This document shows, piece by piece, positions 41,411 to 53,197 of a DNA stretch of 64,000 nt; the stretch's first letter is position 1, and the number at the start of each line of letters is the position of its first letter. Below the pieces are notes generated by a model. That model saw only the letters and a list, made by a program, of their open reading frames with translations. It had not been told where the DNA came from and did no database searches. A program made the position numbers and the translations under genes. Source of the stretch: Atlantibacter hermannii (GTDB lineage: Bacteria > Pseudomonadota > Gammaproteobacteria > Enterobacterales > Enterobacteriaceae); contig NZ_JAAATR010000036.1 in assembly GCF_009907385.1 (NCBI RefSeq), positions 58,778 to 122,777 on the forward strand. The letters are read 5' to 3'.

Positions 41411-42838
41411 ATGAACACCACGATTGCCCAACAAATTGCTGACGAGGGTGGCGTAGAGGCTTACCTGCATGCCCAACAGCACAAAAGCCTGCTGCGCTTC
41501 CTGACCTGCGGCAGCGTTGATGACGGGAAAAGCACCCTGATTGGCCGCCTGCTGCACGATACCCGTCAGATTTACGAAGATCAGCTCTCTTCGCTGCATA
41601 ACGACAGCAAACGCCATGGCACCCAGGGCGAGAAGCTGGATCTGGCGCTGCTGGTGGATGGCCTACAGGCCGAGCGCGAGCAGGGCATCACTATTGATGT
41701 GGCGTACCGCTATTTCTCCACCGAGAAGCGAAAATTTATTATCGCCGACACCCCTGGCCATGAGCAGTACACCCGCAACATGGCGACCGGCGCGTCCACC
41801 TGCGATCTGGCCATCCTGCTGATCGACGCCCGCAAAGGCGTGCTCGATCAGACCCGCCGCCACAGCTTTATCTCCACGCTGCTGGGGATTAAGCATCTGG
41901 TGGTCGCGGTTAACAAAATGGATCTGGTTGAGTTCAGCGAGCAGACTTTCGAGCAGATCAAACAGGATTATTTGACCTTCGCCGGGCAGTTGCCGGGCTC
42001 GCTGGATATCCGTTTTGTGCCGCTGTCGGCGCTGGAAGGCGATAACGTCGCCAGTCAGAGCACTAAAATGCCGTGGTACAGCGGCCCGACGCTGCTGGAA
42101 GTGCTGGAGACTATTGAAATCCGCAAAGATGTGGAGCAGCAGTCATTCCGTTTCCCGGTTCAGTACGTTAACCGTCCGAACCTCGATTTCCGCGGCTATG
42201 CCGGAACCGTAGCCTCTGGCGTGGTGAAAGTTGGACAGCGTATTAAAGTGCTGCCGTCTGGCGTGGAATCGACCGTGGCGCGTATTGTGACGTTCGACGG
42301 CGATCTGAAAGAGGCGGCGGCAGGTGAGGCTATTACCCTGGTCCTGAAAGACGAAATCGACATCAGCCGCGGCGATGTCTTGCTGGACGCCAGTGAAAGC
42401 CTGGCTACCGTGCAGGCCGCGAAAGTTGACGTGGTCTGGATGGCGGAACAGCCGCTCACGCCGGGTCAAAGTTATGACATTAAAGTCGCGGGTAAAAAGA
42501 CTCGCGCCCGGGTCGACAACATTCAGTTTCAGGTGGATATCAACAACCTGACCCAGCGCGTGGTGGAAACCCTGCCGCTGAACGGGATCGGGTTAGTGGA
42601 TCTTACGTTTGATGAGCCGCTGGTGTTGGATCCTTATCAGCATAATCCCGTCACTGGCGGCCTGATCTTTATCGATCGCATGTCTAACGTCACCGTGGGC
42701 GCAGGCATGGTGCTTGAACCGCAGGCAGATGTCTTCCAGGAACCTTCTGCCTACAGCGCCTTCGAGCTGGAGCTGAACGCGCTGGTGCGCCGCCACTTCC
42801 CGCACTGGGGCGCGCGCGATTTGCTGGGAGGCAAATAA
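41411..42838 (+). CDS. cysN: Sulfate adenylyltransferase large subunit CysN (GTPase)
   Basis: The 475-residue EF-Tu-like GTPase drives APS formation by CysD. GTPase motifs are [21 protein letters not shown] and VNKMDLVE. The open frame extends upstream into cysD, but the ATG at 41411 behind AAGGAG gives the E. coli length. The stop overlaps the cysC start (TAATG). Confidence 0.98.
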   Translation: MNTTIAQQIADEGGVEAYLHAQQHKSLLRFLTCGSVDDGKSTLIGRLLHDTRQIYEDQLSSLHNDSKRHGTQGEKLDLALLVDGLQAEREQGITIDVAYRYFSTEKRKFIIADTPGHEQYTRNMATGASTCDLAILLIDARKGVLDQTRRHSFISTLLGIKHLVVAVNKMDLVEFSEQTFEQIKQDYLTFAGQLPGSLDIRFVPLSALEGDNVASQSTKMPWYSGPTLLEVLETIEIRKDVEQQSFRFPVQYVNRPNLDFRGYAGTVASGVVKVGQRIKVLPSGVESTVARIVTFDGDLKEAAAGEAITLVLKDEIDISRGDVLLDASESLATVQAAKVDVVWMAEQPLTPGQSYDIKVAGKKTRARVDNIQFQVDINNLTQRVVETLPLNGIGLVDLTFDEPLVLDPYQHNPVTGGLIFIDRMSNVTVGAGMVLEPQADVFQEPSAYSAFELELNALVRRHFPHWGARDLLGGK

Positions 42839-43443
42839 TGGCTGCCCATGATGATAATGTCGTCTGGCATTCGCATCTGGTGACCCGGCAGGCCCGTGAG
42901 CAGTTGCACGGGCACCGGGGCGTGGTGCTGTGGTTTACCGGGCTTTCGGGCTCGGGGAAATCCACTCTCGCGGGGGCGCTGGAGACAGCGCTGCACGAGC
43001 GCGGCGTCAGCACTTATTTACTGGATGGCGATAATGTGCGCCATGGCCTGTGCAGCGACCTGGGCTTTAGCGATGCCGATCGCAAAGAGAATATTCGCCG
43101 CGTGGGCGAAGTGGCTAACCTGATGGTGGATGCCGGGCTGGTGGTATTGACGGCGTTTATCTCTCCGCACCGGGCAGAACGCGCGATGGTGCGCGATAGG
43201 GTGGGGGAAGGGCGTTTCATTGAGGTGTTTGTTGATACCCCGCTGGACGTCTGCGAAGCGCGCGATCCCAAGGGATTATATAAGAAAGCGCGCGCCGGTG
43301 AGCTGCGTAATTTCACCGGCATCGATGCGGTGTACGAAGCGCCTGAACGCCCGGAAATCCATTTAGATGGTGAACAATTAGTAACAAATTTGATTGCGCA
43401 AATATTAGACCTGCTGCGGCGGGACGATATTATCAAATTCTGA
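42838..43443 (+). CDS. cysC: Adenylylsulfate kinase CysC
   Basis: The 201-residue kinase phosphorylates APS to PAPS. The Walker A motif GLSGSGKST is at about residues 35-43, and [15 protein letters not shown] carries the serine that becomes phosphorylated in the family. Last gene of cysG-cysDNC; its product is the CysH substrate. A hairpin follows. Confidence 0.98.
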   Translation: MAAHDDNVVWHSHLVTRQAREQLHGHRGVVLWFTGLSGSGKSTLAGALETALHERGVSTYLLDGDNVRHGLCSDLGFSDADRKENIRRVGEVANLMVDAGLVVLTAFISPHRAERAMVRDRVGEGRFIEVFVDTPLDVCEARDPKGLYKKARAGELRNFTGIDAVYEAPERPEIHLDGEQLVTNLIAQILDLLRRDDIIKF

Positions 43444-43449
43444 GACAGC

Positions 43450-43471
43450 GCCGGGAAATCCTGTTCCCGGC
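43450..43471 (+). other. Hairpin after cysC
   Basis: GCCGGGAA (43450-43457) pairs perfectly with TTCCCGGC (43464-43471). No T-run follows, so it may stabilise the cys message without terminating; ygbE starts 22 bases later. Confidence 0.55.
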
Positions 43472-43493
43472 AAGTCAGGTCACAGGATCGGGT

Positions 43494-43817
43494 ATGCGCA
43501 ATTCAACAAACATGATTATCTCGCAGGCATCCGTCCCGCCTGCTGCTGAAGAGACAACCTGGACATTCCCTGGGGCTATTCTTGGCTTTTTGGCGTGGCT
43601 GTTGGCGTTGGGTTTCCCTTTCCTGTTCTATGGCTCTAACACCCTGTTCTTTTTTCTCTACACCTGGCCTTTCTTTCTGGCGTTGATGCCCGTGGCTGTC
43701 GTTATCGGCATTGCGCTCCATTCCCTGCTTGATGGCCGCCTGATCGTAAGCTGCGTCATGACGATCGTCACCGTCGCTCTGATGTTTGGCGTGCTGTTTC
43801 TCTGGCTTATGAGCTAA
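43494..43817 (+). CDS. ygbE: YgbE (DUF3561) membrane protein
   Basis: The 107-residue inner membrane protein has three hydrophobic segments and the conserved core YGSNTLFFFLYTWPFFLAL. Function is unknown. Same length and location (between cysC and ftsB) as in E. coli. The following 176 bases hold no gene and probably the ftsB promoter. Confidence 0.9.
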   Translation: MRNSTNMIISQASVPPAAEETTWTFPGAILGFLAWLLALGFPFLFYGSNTLFFFLYTWPFFLALMPVAVVIGIALHSLLDGRLIVSCVMTIVTVALMFGVLFLWLMS

Positions 43818-43993
43818 GTTAAAGCATACTTCCAGGCGTAACGAGTAATGAATTGCGTTCCCGCTCCGCCGGTACAGGCGCATATTGCCCTTTTATGTGG
43901 TACATTTTGCCGCTGTTTTTTGGGAGTCGGATTGGGCCAGGTAGTGCCTGACAGAAAGTTGTGGGATGATGATGCCGTTTTTCAGGGGGCAGA

Positions 43994-44305
43994 ATGGGTA
44001 AACTAACACTGCTATTGCTGGCATTAGTCGTCTGGCTACAGTATTCACTGTGGTTTGGTAAAAACGGCGTTCATGACTACACCCGCGTCAGCGATGACGT
44101 GGCGGCCCAGCAGGCAACTAACGCAAAACTCAAAGCGCGTAACGACCAGTTGTTCGCGGAAATCGACGATCTCAATGGCGGACAAGAGGCCATTGAAGAA
44201 CGCGCGCGTAACGAATTGAGCATGACCAAACCCGGCGAAACCTTCTATCGTCTGGTGCCCGATGCGTCTAAGCAGGCGGCGGGGTCACGACAGAATAATC
44301 GATAA
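43994..44305 (+). CDS. ftsB: Cell division protein FtsB
   Basis: The 103-residue bitopic protein has one N-terminal membrane helix (about residues 4-21) and then a periplasmic coiled coil with leucine repeats (about 28-70). It forms the FtsQLB complex that activates septal wall synthesis. Typical segment: [23 protein letters not shown]. First gene of ftsB-ispD-ispF-truD-surE-pcm. Confidence 0.96.
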   Translation: MGKLTLLLLALVVWLQYSLWFGKNGVHDYTRVSDDVAAQQATNAKLKARNDQLFAEIDDLNGGQEAIEERARNELSMTKPGETFYRLVPDASKQAAGSRQNNR

Positions 44306-44323
44306 CAGGCTCAGGTTATACAC

Positions 44324-45034
44324 ATGGCATCTTCCTGTGCGGACGTGATTGCCGTGGTGCCGGCTGCCGGGATTGGCAGCCGCATGCAATCAGACTGTCC
44401 CAAGCAATATCTCACCATTGGTGACCACACTCTTCTTGAACACGCGGTGGCAAGCTTACTGCGCCATCCTCGTGTGGGCCGCGTTATTGTGGCCGTCAGC
44501 CCCGCCGATAAGCAGTTTGATGCGCTGCCGCTGGCTCGCGATCCGCGCGTAACGCGCGTTGACGGCGGCCGTGAGCGGGCAGATTCGGTGCTGGCGGGGT
44601 TGAAAATGGCCGACGGCGCCGCGTGGGCGTTAGTGCATGACGCCGCGCGTCCCTGTTTGCATCCTGACGATCTGGACGCGCTACTGGCGATCACGGCGCA
44701 CAGCCGCGTCGGCGGCATCCTGGCCGCGCCGGTGCGCGACACTATGAAGCGCGGCGAGCCGGGGAAAACGTTGATTGCCCATACCGTCGAACGCATCGAC
44801 CTCTGGCACGCGCTCACCCCGCAACTCTTTCCGCTTGAATTACTGCGTGACTGCCTGGTCCGCGCCCTTAATGAAGGGGCGACGATCACCGACGAGGCAT
44901 CAGCGCTGGAACACTGCGGCTACCATCCCGAACTGGTGGCCGGGCGAGGCGATAATATTAAAGTCACGCGTCCTGAAGACCTTGCCCTTGCGGCGTTTTA
45001 TCTTACCCGTTTAACCCAGATGGAGAATGCATAA
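44324..45034 (+). CDS. ispD: 2-C-methyl-D-erythritol 4-phosphate cytidylyltransferase IspD
   Basis: The 236-residue enzyme attaches CMP to MEP, third step of the MEP isoprenoid pathway. The nucleotide loop [20 protein letters not shown] is at the N-terminus, and VHDAARPC and [11 protein letters not shown] are further motifs. The stop overlaps the ispF start. Confidence 0.97.
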   Translation: MASSCADVIAVVPAAGIGSRMQSDCPKQYLTIGDHTLLEHAVASLLRHPRVGRVIVAVSPADKQFDALPLARDPRVTRVDGGRERADSVLAGLKMADGAAWALVHDAARPCLHPDDLDALLAITAHSRVGGILAAPVRDTMKRGEPGKTLIAHTVERIDLWHALTPQLFPLELLRDCLVRALNEGATITDEASALEHCGYHPELVAGRGDNIKVTRPEDLALAAFYLTRLTQMENA

Positions 45035-45513
45035 TGCGAATCGGACATGGCTTCGATGTACACGCCTTTGGCGGCCCAGGCCCACTGATCGTCGGGGGAG
45101 TCCGTATCCCTTATGAAAAAGGCCTGCTGGCCCATTCAGATGGCGACGTGGCATTGCATGCTTTGACTGACGCGCTGTTAGGCGCGGCGGCGCTGGGTGA
45201 TATCGGCAAACTGTTTCCGGATACCGACCCGGCGTTTAAAGGTGCTGACAGCCGTGAACTGCTGCGCGAAGCCTGGCGCCGGATTCAGGTAAAAGGCTAC
45301 ACCCTGGGTAACGTCGATGTGACTATCATCGCCCAGGCGCCGAAAATGCTGCCGCATATTCCGCAAATGCGCGTGTTTATCGCCGAGGATCTGGGTTGCC
45401 ATATGGATGACGTTAACGTCAAAGCCACCACCACCGAGAAACTGGGCTTTACCGGGCGTGGCGAAGGTATCGCCTGCGAAGCGGTGGCGCTGTTGGTGAA
45501 GGTGAAAGTCTGA
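45034..45513 (+). CDS. ispF: 2-C-methyl-D-erythritol 2,4-cyclodiphosphate synthase IspF
   Basis: The 159-residue trimeric enzyme makes the cyclic diphosphate two steps after IspD. Zinc ligands Asp8 and His10 are in [28 protein letters not shown] is the second conserved block. It overlaps ispD and truD by one base each. Confidence 0.98.
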   Translation: MRIGHGFDVHAFGGPGPLIVGGVRIPYEKGLLAHSDGDVALHALTDALLGAAALGDIGKLFPDTDPAFKGADSRELLREAWRRIQVKGYTLGNVDVTIIAQAPKMLPHIPQMRVFIAEDLGCHMDDVNVKATTTEKLGFTGRGEGIACEAVALLVKVKV

Positions 45514-46539
45514 TGGATTTTGAACAACTGACGTGGCTGCACGGCAAACCACAGGGTTCGGGCGTTCTGAAGGCCTCGCCGGAAGATTTCGTCGTTGTGG
45601 AAGATTTGGGCTTCGCGCCGGATGGCGAAGGTGAGCAGTTGCTGGTGCGCATCGTTAAAAAAGGCTGCAACACACGCTTTGTCGCAGACGCGCTGGCTAA
45701 GTTCCTTAAAGTGCCGGCTCGCGAAGTCAGCTTTGCAGGGCAAAAAGACAAACACGCCGTGACTGAACAGTGGCTTTGCGTGCGCTTACCTGGTAAAGAG
45801 AGGCCGGATTTAAGCGGCTTTGCGCTGGAAGGCTGCCAGGTGCTGGAGTATGCGCGCCATAAGCGCAAACTGCGCACCGGGGCATTAAAAGGCAATCACT
45901 TCACACTACTATTGCGCGACATTACCCGGCGCGATGAGCTGGAGACTCGCCTTCATGCAGTAAAAAACGACGGCGTGCCTAACTATTTTGGCCCGCAGCG
46001 TTTTGGTCGCGGCGGCAGCAATCTGATTCAGGCGCGGGTGTGGGCGCAAAATAATCAACCGTTGCGCGATCGCAATAAACGCAGTTTTGCATTGTCAGCA
46101 GCCCGCAGCGCGTTGTTTAATCAGCTGGTTAGTGAGCGTTTGAAAAAAACAGACTTTAATCAAGTTGTTGACGGCGATGCGCTACAATTAGCGGGGCGCG
46201 GAAGCTGGTTTGTGGCGACGCAGGAAGAACTGCCGACGCTCCAGTCGCGTGTCGATAATCATGAACTGTTAATTACGGCGGCGCTGCCGGGCAGCGGCGA
46301 GTGGGGAACCGTGCGTCAGGCGCTGGAAAATGAGCAACAGCGCATTGCCTCAGAGGCGGATTTACAGGCGTTATTAACGCGTGAGAAAGTAGAAGCCGCC
46401 CGGCGCGCGATGCTGATGTTTCCCCAGTCGATGAGCTGGGCCTGGGAGGGTGACGCGACCGTGGAAGTGCGTTTTTGGTTGCCTGCGGGGAGTTTTGCCA
46501 CCAGTGTAGTAAGGGAATTGATAACAACGTCGGGTGATT

Positions 46540-46559
<20 letters not shown>
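45513..46559 (+). CDS. truD: tRNA pseudouridine(13) synthase TruD
   Basis: The 348-residue enzyme makes pseudouridine 13 in tRNA-Glu. The catalytic Asp is in [14 protein letters not shown] (about residues 76-89), and [14 protein letters not shown] is characteristic. The 3' end overlaps surE by 20 bases. Confidence 0.97.
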
Positions 46560-47921
<1,362 letters not shown>

Positions 47922-48045
47922 CCAGGAGTTTTTCCTGTTTCCTTATCGGCTTATCAGCGTATGGTGAGGCAAATTTTCATTTTGCTGATAGCCTGACACG
48001 GCTGTCTTCATTTTAAGCAGTAAAGATTATCATTTTGGGGGAACA

Positions 48046-49173
48046 ATGAGCGCGGGAAGCCATAAATTTACAGCACGCCAGGTGGCGACACTTTCTCTGA
48101 TTTCACTCCTGGTCGCTGGGTGTTCATCCAATAACCATTCACAAGCGCCGATCAGTTCAGTCAACGGCGGCAGCAGCGGCGGTAATACCAGTAGCGGAAT
48201 GTTGATTACCCCGCCGCCAAAAATGAATACTCAACCATCGGCTCCAGCACCGCAAATCCAACCGGTACAACCACCTGTTACCCAACCCGCGCAGGTACAG
48301 GCTATTCCCAGTGAGCCTGTTCGTACAGAAAATGGTCGAATTGTCTACGATCGTAAATATGGGAACATTCCGAAGGGCAGCTATACGGGGGGGAGCACCT
48401 ATACCGTTAAGCGTGGTGATACACTTTTCTACATTGCCTGGATAACAGGTAATGATTTCCGTGATTTAGCGCAGCGAAACAACGTCCAGGCACCTTACAG
48501 TTTGAACGTCGGACAGACGCTGCAAGTTGGAAACGCATCGGGAACACCTATCACTGGCGGTAATGCAATTACCCAGGCCGATGCTACTGCGCAGGGGATC
48601 GTTACACCACCTGCACAAAATTCCACCACGGTAGTTGCGTCGAAACCAACAATTACGTATTCTGAGTCCTCAGGTGAACAAAGTGCTAACAAAATGTTGC
48701 CGAACAATCCGGGTACTGGGACTGTTGTCACAGCACCGGTAACGGCACCTGTGGTTAGCTCTACTGAACCGACTGTCAGCAGTACCACAACCAGTTCGCC
48801 GATTTCTACATGGCGCTGGCCGACTGATGGCAAGGTTATCGAGAACTTCTCCGCTAACGAAGGCGGTAACAAAGGGATCGATATCGCAGGCAGTAAAGGA
48901 CAGGCTATCATCGCCACAGCGGACGGGCGGGTAGTTTATGCCGGTAATGCACTGCGCGGTTACGGTAATCTAATCATCATAAAACACAACGATGATTACC
49001 TGAGTGCCTACGCCCATAACGACACAATGCTGGTCCGGGAACAACAAGAAGTTAAGGCAGGGCAGAAAATAGCTACCATGGGTAGCACCGGAACCAGTTC
49101 TACACGCTTGCATTTTGAAATTCGTTACAAGGGGAAATCCGTAAACCCGCTGCGTTATTTACCGCAGCGATAA
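48046..49173 (+). CDS. nlpD: Murein hydrolase activator NlpD
   Basis: The 375-residue outer membrane lipoprotein has the lipobox LVAGC near residue 26, a Pro/Gln/Ser-rich low-complexity region, a LysM domain ([19 protein letters not shown]), and a C-terminal LytM domain from about 255 that lacks the usual catalytic zinc residues, as expected for an activator of amidase AmiC. In enterics the main rpoS promoter lies inside nlpD, so this gene also contains regulatory DNA for its neighbour. Confidence 0.95.
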   Translation: MSAGSHKFTARQVATLSLISLLVAGCSSNNHSQAPISSVNGGSSGGNTSSGMLITPPPKMNTQPSAPAPQIQPVQPPVTQPAQVQAIPSEPVRTENGRIVYDRKYGNIPKGSYTGGSTYTVKRGDTLFYIAWITGNDFRDLAQRNNVQAPYSLNVGQTLQVGNASGTPITGGNAITQADATAQGIVTPPAQNSTTVVASKPTITYSESSGEQSANKMLPNNPGTGTVVTAPVTAPVVSSTEPTVSSTTTSSPISTWRWPTDGKVIENFSANEGGNKGIDIAGSKGQAIIATADGRVVYAGNALRGYGNLIIIKHNDDYLSAYAHNDTMLVREQQEVKAGQKIATMGSTGTSSTRLHFEIRYKGKSVNPLRYLPQR

Positions 49174-49290
49174 TTTGGTAAAGCGGTTTGCCACTCTGCT
49201 TTAAAGGGCGCAACGGCTCTCATAGCCACTGCGGTCAGTAAAATCAGAGTCAGGCGCTTTGCTTAGGGATCACGGGTAGGAGCCACCTTT
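49174..49290 (+). promoter_or_regulatory. 3' part of the rpoS mRNA leader
   Basis: The segment before rpoS ends GATCACGGGTAGGAGCCACC and keeps the self-complementary leader form known in enterics, where the ribosome site is masked until small RNAs such as DsrA, RprA or ArcZ pair upstream. The full leader would begin inside nlpD. Individual sRNA sites are not resolved here. Confidence 0.6.
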
Positions 49291-50283
49291 ATGAGTCAGA
49301 ATACGCTGAAAGTTCATGATTTAAATGAAGACGCGGAATTTGATGAGAACGGAGTAGAGGCTTTTGACGAAAAAGCCTTAATAGAAGAGGAACCCAGTGA
49401 TAACGACTTAGCTGAAGAAGAGCTGTTGTCGCAGGGTTCAACACAGCGTGTGCTGGACGCGACTCAACTGTATCTGGGGGAGATTGGTTATTCCCCGCTG
49501 TTAACAGCAGAAGAAGAAGTCTATTTCGCGCGCCGCGCTCTGCGTGGTGATGTCGCCTCCCGCCGTCGCATGATCGAGAGTAACCTGCGTCTGGTGGTAA
49601 AAATTGCTCGTCGCTACAGCAATCGTGGTCTGGCTCTGCTGGATCTGATTGAAGAGGGCAACCTGGGGCTGATTCGCGCTGTCGAGAAATTTGACCCTGA
49701 ACGTGGGTTCCGCTTCTCAACCTATGCAACATGGTGGATTCGTCAAACGATTGAACGGGCAATTATGAATCAAACCCGTACCATCCGTCTGCCGATTCAC
49801 ATTGTTAAAGAGTTGAACGTTTATCTGCGTACTGCGCGTGAGCTTTCTCACAAGCTGGACCACGAGCCCAGCGCGGAGGAGATTGCCGAGCAGCTGGATA
49901 AACCGGTTGATGACGTAAGCCGTATGCTGCGTCTCAACGAGCGCATTACCTCTGTTGATACCCCGCTGGGTGGTGACTCAGAGAAAGCGCTGCTGGACAT
50001 CCTGGCCGATGAAAAAGACAACGGTCCGGAAGACACCACGCAAGACGATGACATGAAACAAAGTATCGTCAAATGGCTGTTCGAACTGAATGCCAAACAG
50101 CGTGAAGTGTTGGCGCGTCGTTTCGGCCTGTTGGGCTATGAAGCGGCAACGCTTGAGGACGTGGGTCGTGAAATCGGCCTGACTCGCGAGCGTGTACGTC
50201 AGATTCAGGTTGAAGGTTTGCGCCGTCTGCGTGAAATTCTTCAAACTCAGGGTCTGAATATCGAAGCGCTGTTCCGCGAATAA
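49291..50283 (+). CDS. rpoS: RNA polymerase sigma factor RpoS (sigma-38)
   Basis: The 330-residue stationary-phase and general stress sigma factor has region 1.2/2 ([20 protein letters not shown] through [18 protein letters not shown]), region 3, and region 4 with the helix-turn-helix ALEDV-type segment ([20 protein letters not shown]) near the C-terminus. The frame is intact, which matters because rpoS is often mutated in laboratory strains. Terminator after the stop. Confidence 0.98.
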   Translation: MSQNTLKVHDLNEDAEFDENGVEAFDEKALIEEEPSDNDLAEEELLSQGSTQRVLDATQLYLGEIGYSPLLTAEEEVYFARRALRGDVASRRRMIESNLRLVVKIARRYSNRGLALLDLIEEGNLGLIRAVEKFDPERGFRFSTYATWWIRQTIERAIMNQTRTIRLPIHIVKELNVYLRTARELSHKLDHEPSAEEIAEQLDKPVDDVSRMLRLNERITSVDTPLGGDSEKALLDILADEKDNGPEDTTQDDDMKQSIVKWLFELNAKQREVLARRFGLLGYEAATLEDVGREIGLTRERVRQIQVEGLRRLREILQTQGLNIEALFRE

Positions 50284-50299
50284 GTTTTATGCTGTTCAG

Positions 50300-50327
50300 A
50301 AAGGCCAGTCTCAGGACTGGCCTTTTT
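50300..50327 (+). terminator. Intrinsic terminator after rpoS
   Basis: The 11-bp perfect stem AAAGGCCAGTC (50300-50310) / GACTGGCCTTT (50315-50325), with a TCAG loop, is followed by more T's. Confidence 0.93.
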
Positions 50328-50357
50328 CATTTTTGGCGTTGGGATTTGTTTTACGCG

Positions 50358-50762
50358 TTAGTCCATCATCTTGCGGATCAGTTCGCCCAGCTGTTTCCGT
50401 TCCTGCATGCTTAGTTTCCCCAGAAATGCGTCATCCACACCCGCGCCGACGGACAAACAGTTATTAAGCAGCGCATTACCCTCAGCGGTGAGAAAGACGA
50501 ACCGGCGTCGCTTGTCCTGCGGATCGGGCTCCCGGCGTACCAGACCGCGTATTTCCATTCGGTTGAGCATCTCGGCGAGCGTCGCTTTCGTGCTGACGGC
50601 GACGTCGGTCAGCGCCACTTGTTCTATACCTGGATGTTCGGCGATGGCGCGCATCACCGCATACTGGGGTTTCGTCAGTTCCGGCATGGCTTGCTGCCAG
50701 CGCGACGTATGTTGTTGGAAAAGCTGGCGCAACAGGTGAAACGCCTCGTTTCTCAGCTCCAT
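50358..50762 (-). CDS. MarR family transcriptional regulator
   Basis: The 134-residue protein has a winged helix core: LTKPQYAVMRAIAEHPGIEQ, then the recognition helix region STKATLAEMLNRMEIRGLV and the wing DPQDKRRRFVFLT. It is divergent from the kpdBCD-like genes, the classical layout for a MarR repressor of a phenolic-acid decarboxylase operon. Its ligand is probably an aromatic acid; this is inference from position. Confidence 0.88.
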   Translation of the reverse strand: MELRNEAFHLLRQLFQQHTSRWQQAMPELTKPQYAVMRAIAEHPGIEQVALTDVAVSTKATLAEMLNRMEIRGLVRREPDPQDKRRRFVFLTAEGNALLNNCLSVGAGVDDAFLGKLSMQERKQLGELIRKMMD

Positions 50763-50894
50763 GAAAGCTCCCTATAAAATGTCTTCTCTATCATAGCCGT
50801 TAACTGACGCATTTTTAATGCACGCCTCGTTGACGAAAAATGCGCTGGCTATTGTCCACACTTGCGTTGCCATGGGGTCTGGCGTAATGTCCAC

Positions 50895-50914
50895 ATTGTT
50901 CGTATGCGAACGAT
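50895..50914. promoter_or_regulatory. Candidate MarR operator upstream of the decarboxylase operon
   Basis: ATTGTTCG-TATG-CGAACGAT is an 8+4+8 inverted repeat (7 of 8 arm bases match), the size expected for a MarR dimer. It ends 13 bases before the subunit B start. A direct repeat TTGTCCACA / ATGTCCACA (50852-50860, 50887-50895) lies beside it. Confidence 0.55.
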
Positions 50915-50927
50915 ATGGCGAGGCGTA

Positions 50928-51530
50928 ATGAGATTGATTGTTGGAATGACCGGTGCCACAGGCGCTCCGTTGGGCGTTGCCCTGTTAAAAGCACTGCACG
51001 ATATGCCCGAAATTGAAACGCATCTGGTGATGTCGAAATGGGCAAAAACCACCATTGAGCTGGAAACGTCGTATACCGCGCGAGAGGTGGCAGCGCTGGC
51101 GGATGTTACTCATCATTCAGCGGACCAGGGAGCGATCATTTCGTCGGGTTCCTTTCGCACCGACGGCATGATTGTCATTCCGTGCAGTATGAAAACGCTG
51201 GCAGGCATTCGCGCCGGCTATGCCGATGGTCTGGTTGGACGTGCCGCCGACGTGGTGCTGAAAGAAGGGCGCAAGCTGGTGCTGGTACCGCGCGAAACGC
51301 CGCTCAGCACCCTTCATCTGGAAAACATGCTGGCGCTTTCCCGCATGGGCGTGGTCATGGTGCCGCCCATGCCCGCTTACTACAACCATCCGCAATCTGT
51401 CGATGACATCACGCAGCATATCGTTACGCGCGTCCTCGATCAGTTTGGTCTTGAGCATCACAAAGCGCGTCGTTGGGAAGGATTACAGGCGGCAGAGAAT
51501 TGTTCACAGGAGAAAGAATATGGCTTTTGA
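50928..51530 (+). CDS. kpdB: Hydroxyarylic acid decarboxylase subunit B (UbiX-like flavin prenyltransferase)
   Basis: The 200-residue flavoprotein of the UbiX/Pad1 family starts MRLIVGMTGATGAPLGVALL. It prenylates FMN to the cofactor used by UbiD-type decarboxylases. Further motifs are SGSFRTDGMIVIPCSMKTLA and VPRETPLSTLHLENML. An upstream in-frame extension to 50862 overlaps the operator and is not family sequence. It overlaps subunit C by 11 bases. The symbol follows Klebsiella KpdB; ecdB and shdB are used elsewhere. Confidence 0.88.
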   Translation: MRLIVGMTGATGAPLGVALLKALHDMPEIETHLVMSKWAKTTIELETSYTAREVAALADVTHHSADQGAIISSGSFRTDGMIVIPCSMKTLAGIRAGYADGLVGRAADVVLKEGRKLVLVPRETPLSTLHLENMLALSRMGVVMVPPMPAYYNHPQSVDDITQHIVTRVLDQFGLEHHKARRWEGLQAAENCSQEKEYGF

Positions 51531-52944
51531 TGATTTACGCAGTTTTTTACAGGCGCTTGATGAACAGGGGCAGCTGCTGAGAATTAGCGAAGAGGTCAAC
51601 GCTGAACCCGATTTAGCAGCGGCAGCCAACGCGACAGGCCGCATCGGCGATGGCGCTCCCGCGCTGTGGTTCGATAATATCCGCGGCTTCACGGATGCCC
51701 GTGTGGCGATGAATACCATTGGCTCCTGGCAGAACCACGCCATTTCTTTAGGATTACCGGCGAATACCCCGGTCAAAAAACAGATCGACGAATTCATTCG
51801 TCGCTGGGATAACTTCCCGGTTGCGCCAGAGCGCCGCGAAAACCCCGCCTGGGCAGAAAATTGCGTGGATGGCGATGCGATTAATTTGTTTGATATTTTG
51901 CCGCTGTTTCGCCTCAACGATGGCGACGGTGGATTTTATCTGGATAAAGCCTGCGTGGTATCCCGCGATCCCCTCGATCCCACCCATTTCGGCAAGCAGA
52001 ACGTGGGTATTTACCGCATGGAAGTGAAGGGCAAGCGCAAGCTGGGCCTGCAACCGGTGCCGATGCACGATATCGCGTTACATCTGCATAAAGCGGAAGA
52101 ACGCGGCGAGGATCTGCCTGTCGCCATTACGCTCGGCAACGATCCCATCATTACCCTCATGGGCGCCACGCCTCTGAAATACGATCAGTCGGAATATGAA
52201 ATGGCGGGCGCGCTACGCGAAAGCCCATACCCGATCGCGACCGCGCCGCTCACCGGCTTTGACGTGCCCTGGGGCTCGGAAGTGATACTGGAAGGGGTGA
52301 TCGAAAGCCGTAAGCGTGAAATCGAAGGGCCATTTGGCGAATTTACCGGCCACTACTCCGGCGGCCGCAATATGACCGTAGTGCGTATCGATAAGGTCTC
52401 TTACCGCACTAAACCAATATTTGAATCACTGTATCTGGGGATGCCCTGGACTGAAATTGATTATCTGATGGGGCCAGCCACGTGCGTCCCCCTTTACCAG
52501 CAACTGAAAGCCGAATTCCCGGAAGTGCAGGCGGTCAACGCGATGTATACCCACGGCCTTCTGGCGATTATCTCGACCAAAAAACGCTACGGCGGCTTCG
52601 CCCGTGCAGTCGGTCTGCGCGCCATGACCACGCCGCACGGCCTGGGCTATGTAAAGATGGTCATTATGGTTGATGAAGACGTTGACCCATTCAATCTGCC
52701 GCAGGTGATGTGGGCGCTGTCGTCGAAGGTGAATCCGGCTGGCGATCTGGTGCAGTTACCGAATATGTCGGTACTGGAGCTTGATCCCGGCTCAAGCCCG
52801 GCGGGTATCACCGACAAGCTGATTATCGACGCCACGACCCCGGTCGCGCCCGATAATCGCGGCCATTACAGCCAGCCGGTTCAGGATCTGCCGGAAACTA
52901 AAGCCTGGGCCGAAAAACTGACCGCGATGCTGGCTGCACGCTAA
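51520..52944 (+). CDS. kpdC: Hydroxyarylic acid decarboxylase subunit C (UbiD-like)
   Basis: The 474-residue catalytic subunit decarboxylates hydroxybenzoate-type acids without oxidation, using prenylated FMN. Family segments are NVGIYRMEVKGKRKLGLQP, GPFGEFTGHYSGG, and the Glu-containing VILEGVIESRKREIEGPFG. The ATG at 51520 follows AGGAGA; longer upstream frames lie within subunit B. The exact aromatic substrate (4-hydroxybenzoate, vanillate or similar) cannot be set from sequence. Confidence 0.88.
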   Translation: MAFDDLRSFLQALDEQGQLLRISEEVNAEPDLAAAANATGRIGDGAPALWFDNIRGFTDARVAMNTIGSWQNHAISLGLPANTPVKKQIDEFIRRWDNFPVAPERRENPAWAENCVDGDAINLFDILPLFRLNDGDGGFYLDKACVVSRDPLDPTHFGKQNVGIYRMEVKGKRKLGLQPVPMHDIALHLHKAEERGEDLPVAITLGNDPIITLMGATPLKYDQSEYEMAGALRESPYPIATAPLTGFDVPWGSEVILEGVIESRKREIEGPFGEFTGHYSGGRNMTVVRIDKVSYRTKPIFESLYLGMPWTEIDYLMGPATCVPLYQQLKAEFPEVQAVNAMYTHGLLAIISTKKRYGGFARAVGLRAMTTPHGLGYVKMVIMVDEDVDPFNLPQVMWALSSKVNPAGDLVQLPNMSVLELDPGSSPAGITDKLIIDATTPVAPDNRGHYSQPVQDLPETKAWAEKLTAMLAAR

Positions 52945-52957
52945 TAAGGAGAAGCAA

Positions 52958-53194
52958 ATGATTTGTCCACGTTGTGCCGATGAGCACATTGAAATGATGG
53001 CGAAATCCCCGGTGCCGGGCGTCTGGACGGTATTCCAGTGCCAACATTGCCTTTATACCTGGCGCGATACCGAGCCCCTACGCCGCACCAGCCGCGAGCA
53101 TTATCCCGAGGCGTTTCGTATGACGCAAAAAGACATCGATGATGCGCCGCAGGTACCGACCGTTCCGCCGCTGCTGGCGAAAAATCAGCGTTAA
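52958..53194 (+). CDS. kpdD: Hydroxyarylic acid decarboxylase subunit D
   Basis: The 78-residue small subunit has two CxxC pairs (CPRC at residues 3-6, CQHC at about 28-31), likely a zinc ribbon. It ends the B-C-D operon, as in Klebsiella, Salmonella and others. Its precise role is unclear, but it is needed for full activity in characterised members. AAGGAG precedes the start. Confidence 0.88.
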   Translation: MICPRCADEHIEMMAKSPVPGVWTVFQCQHCLYTWRDTEPLRRTSREHYPEAFRMTQKDIDDAPQVPTVPPLLAKNQR

Positions 53195-53197
53195 TAA

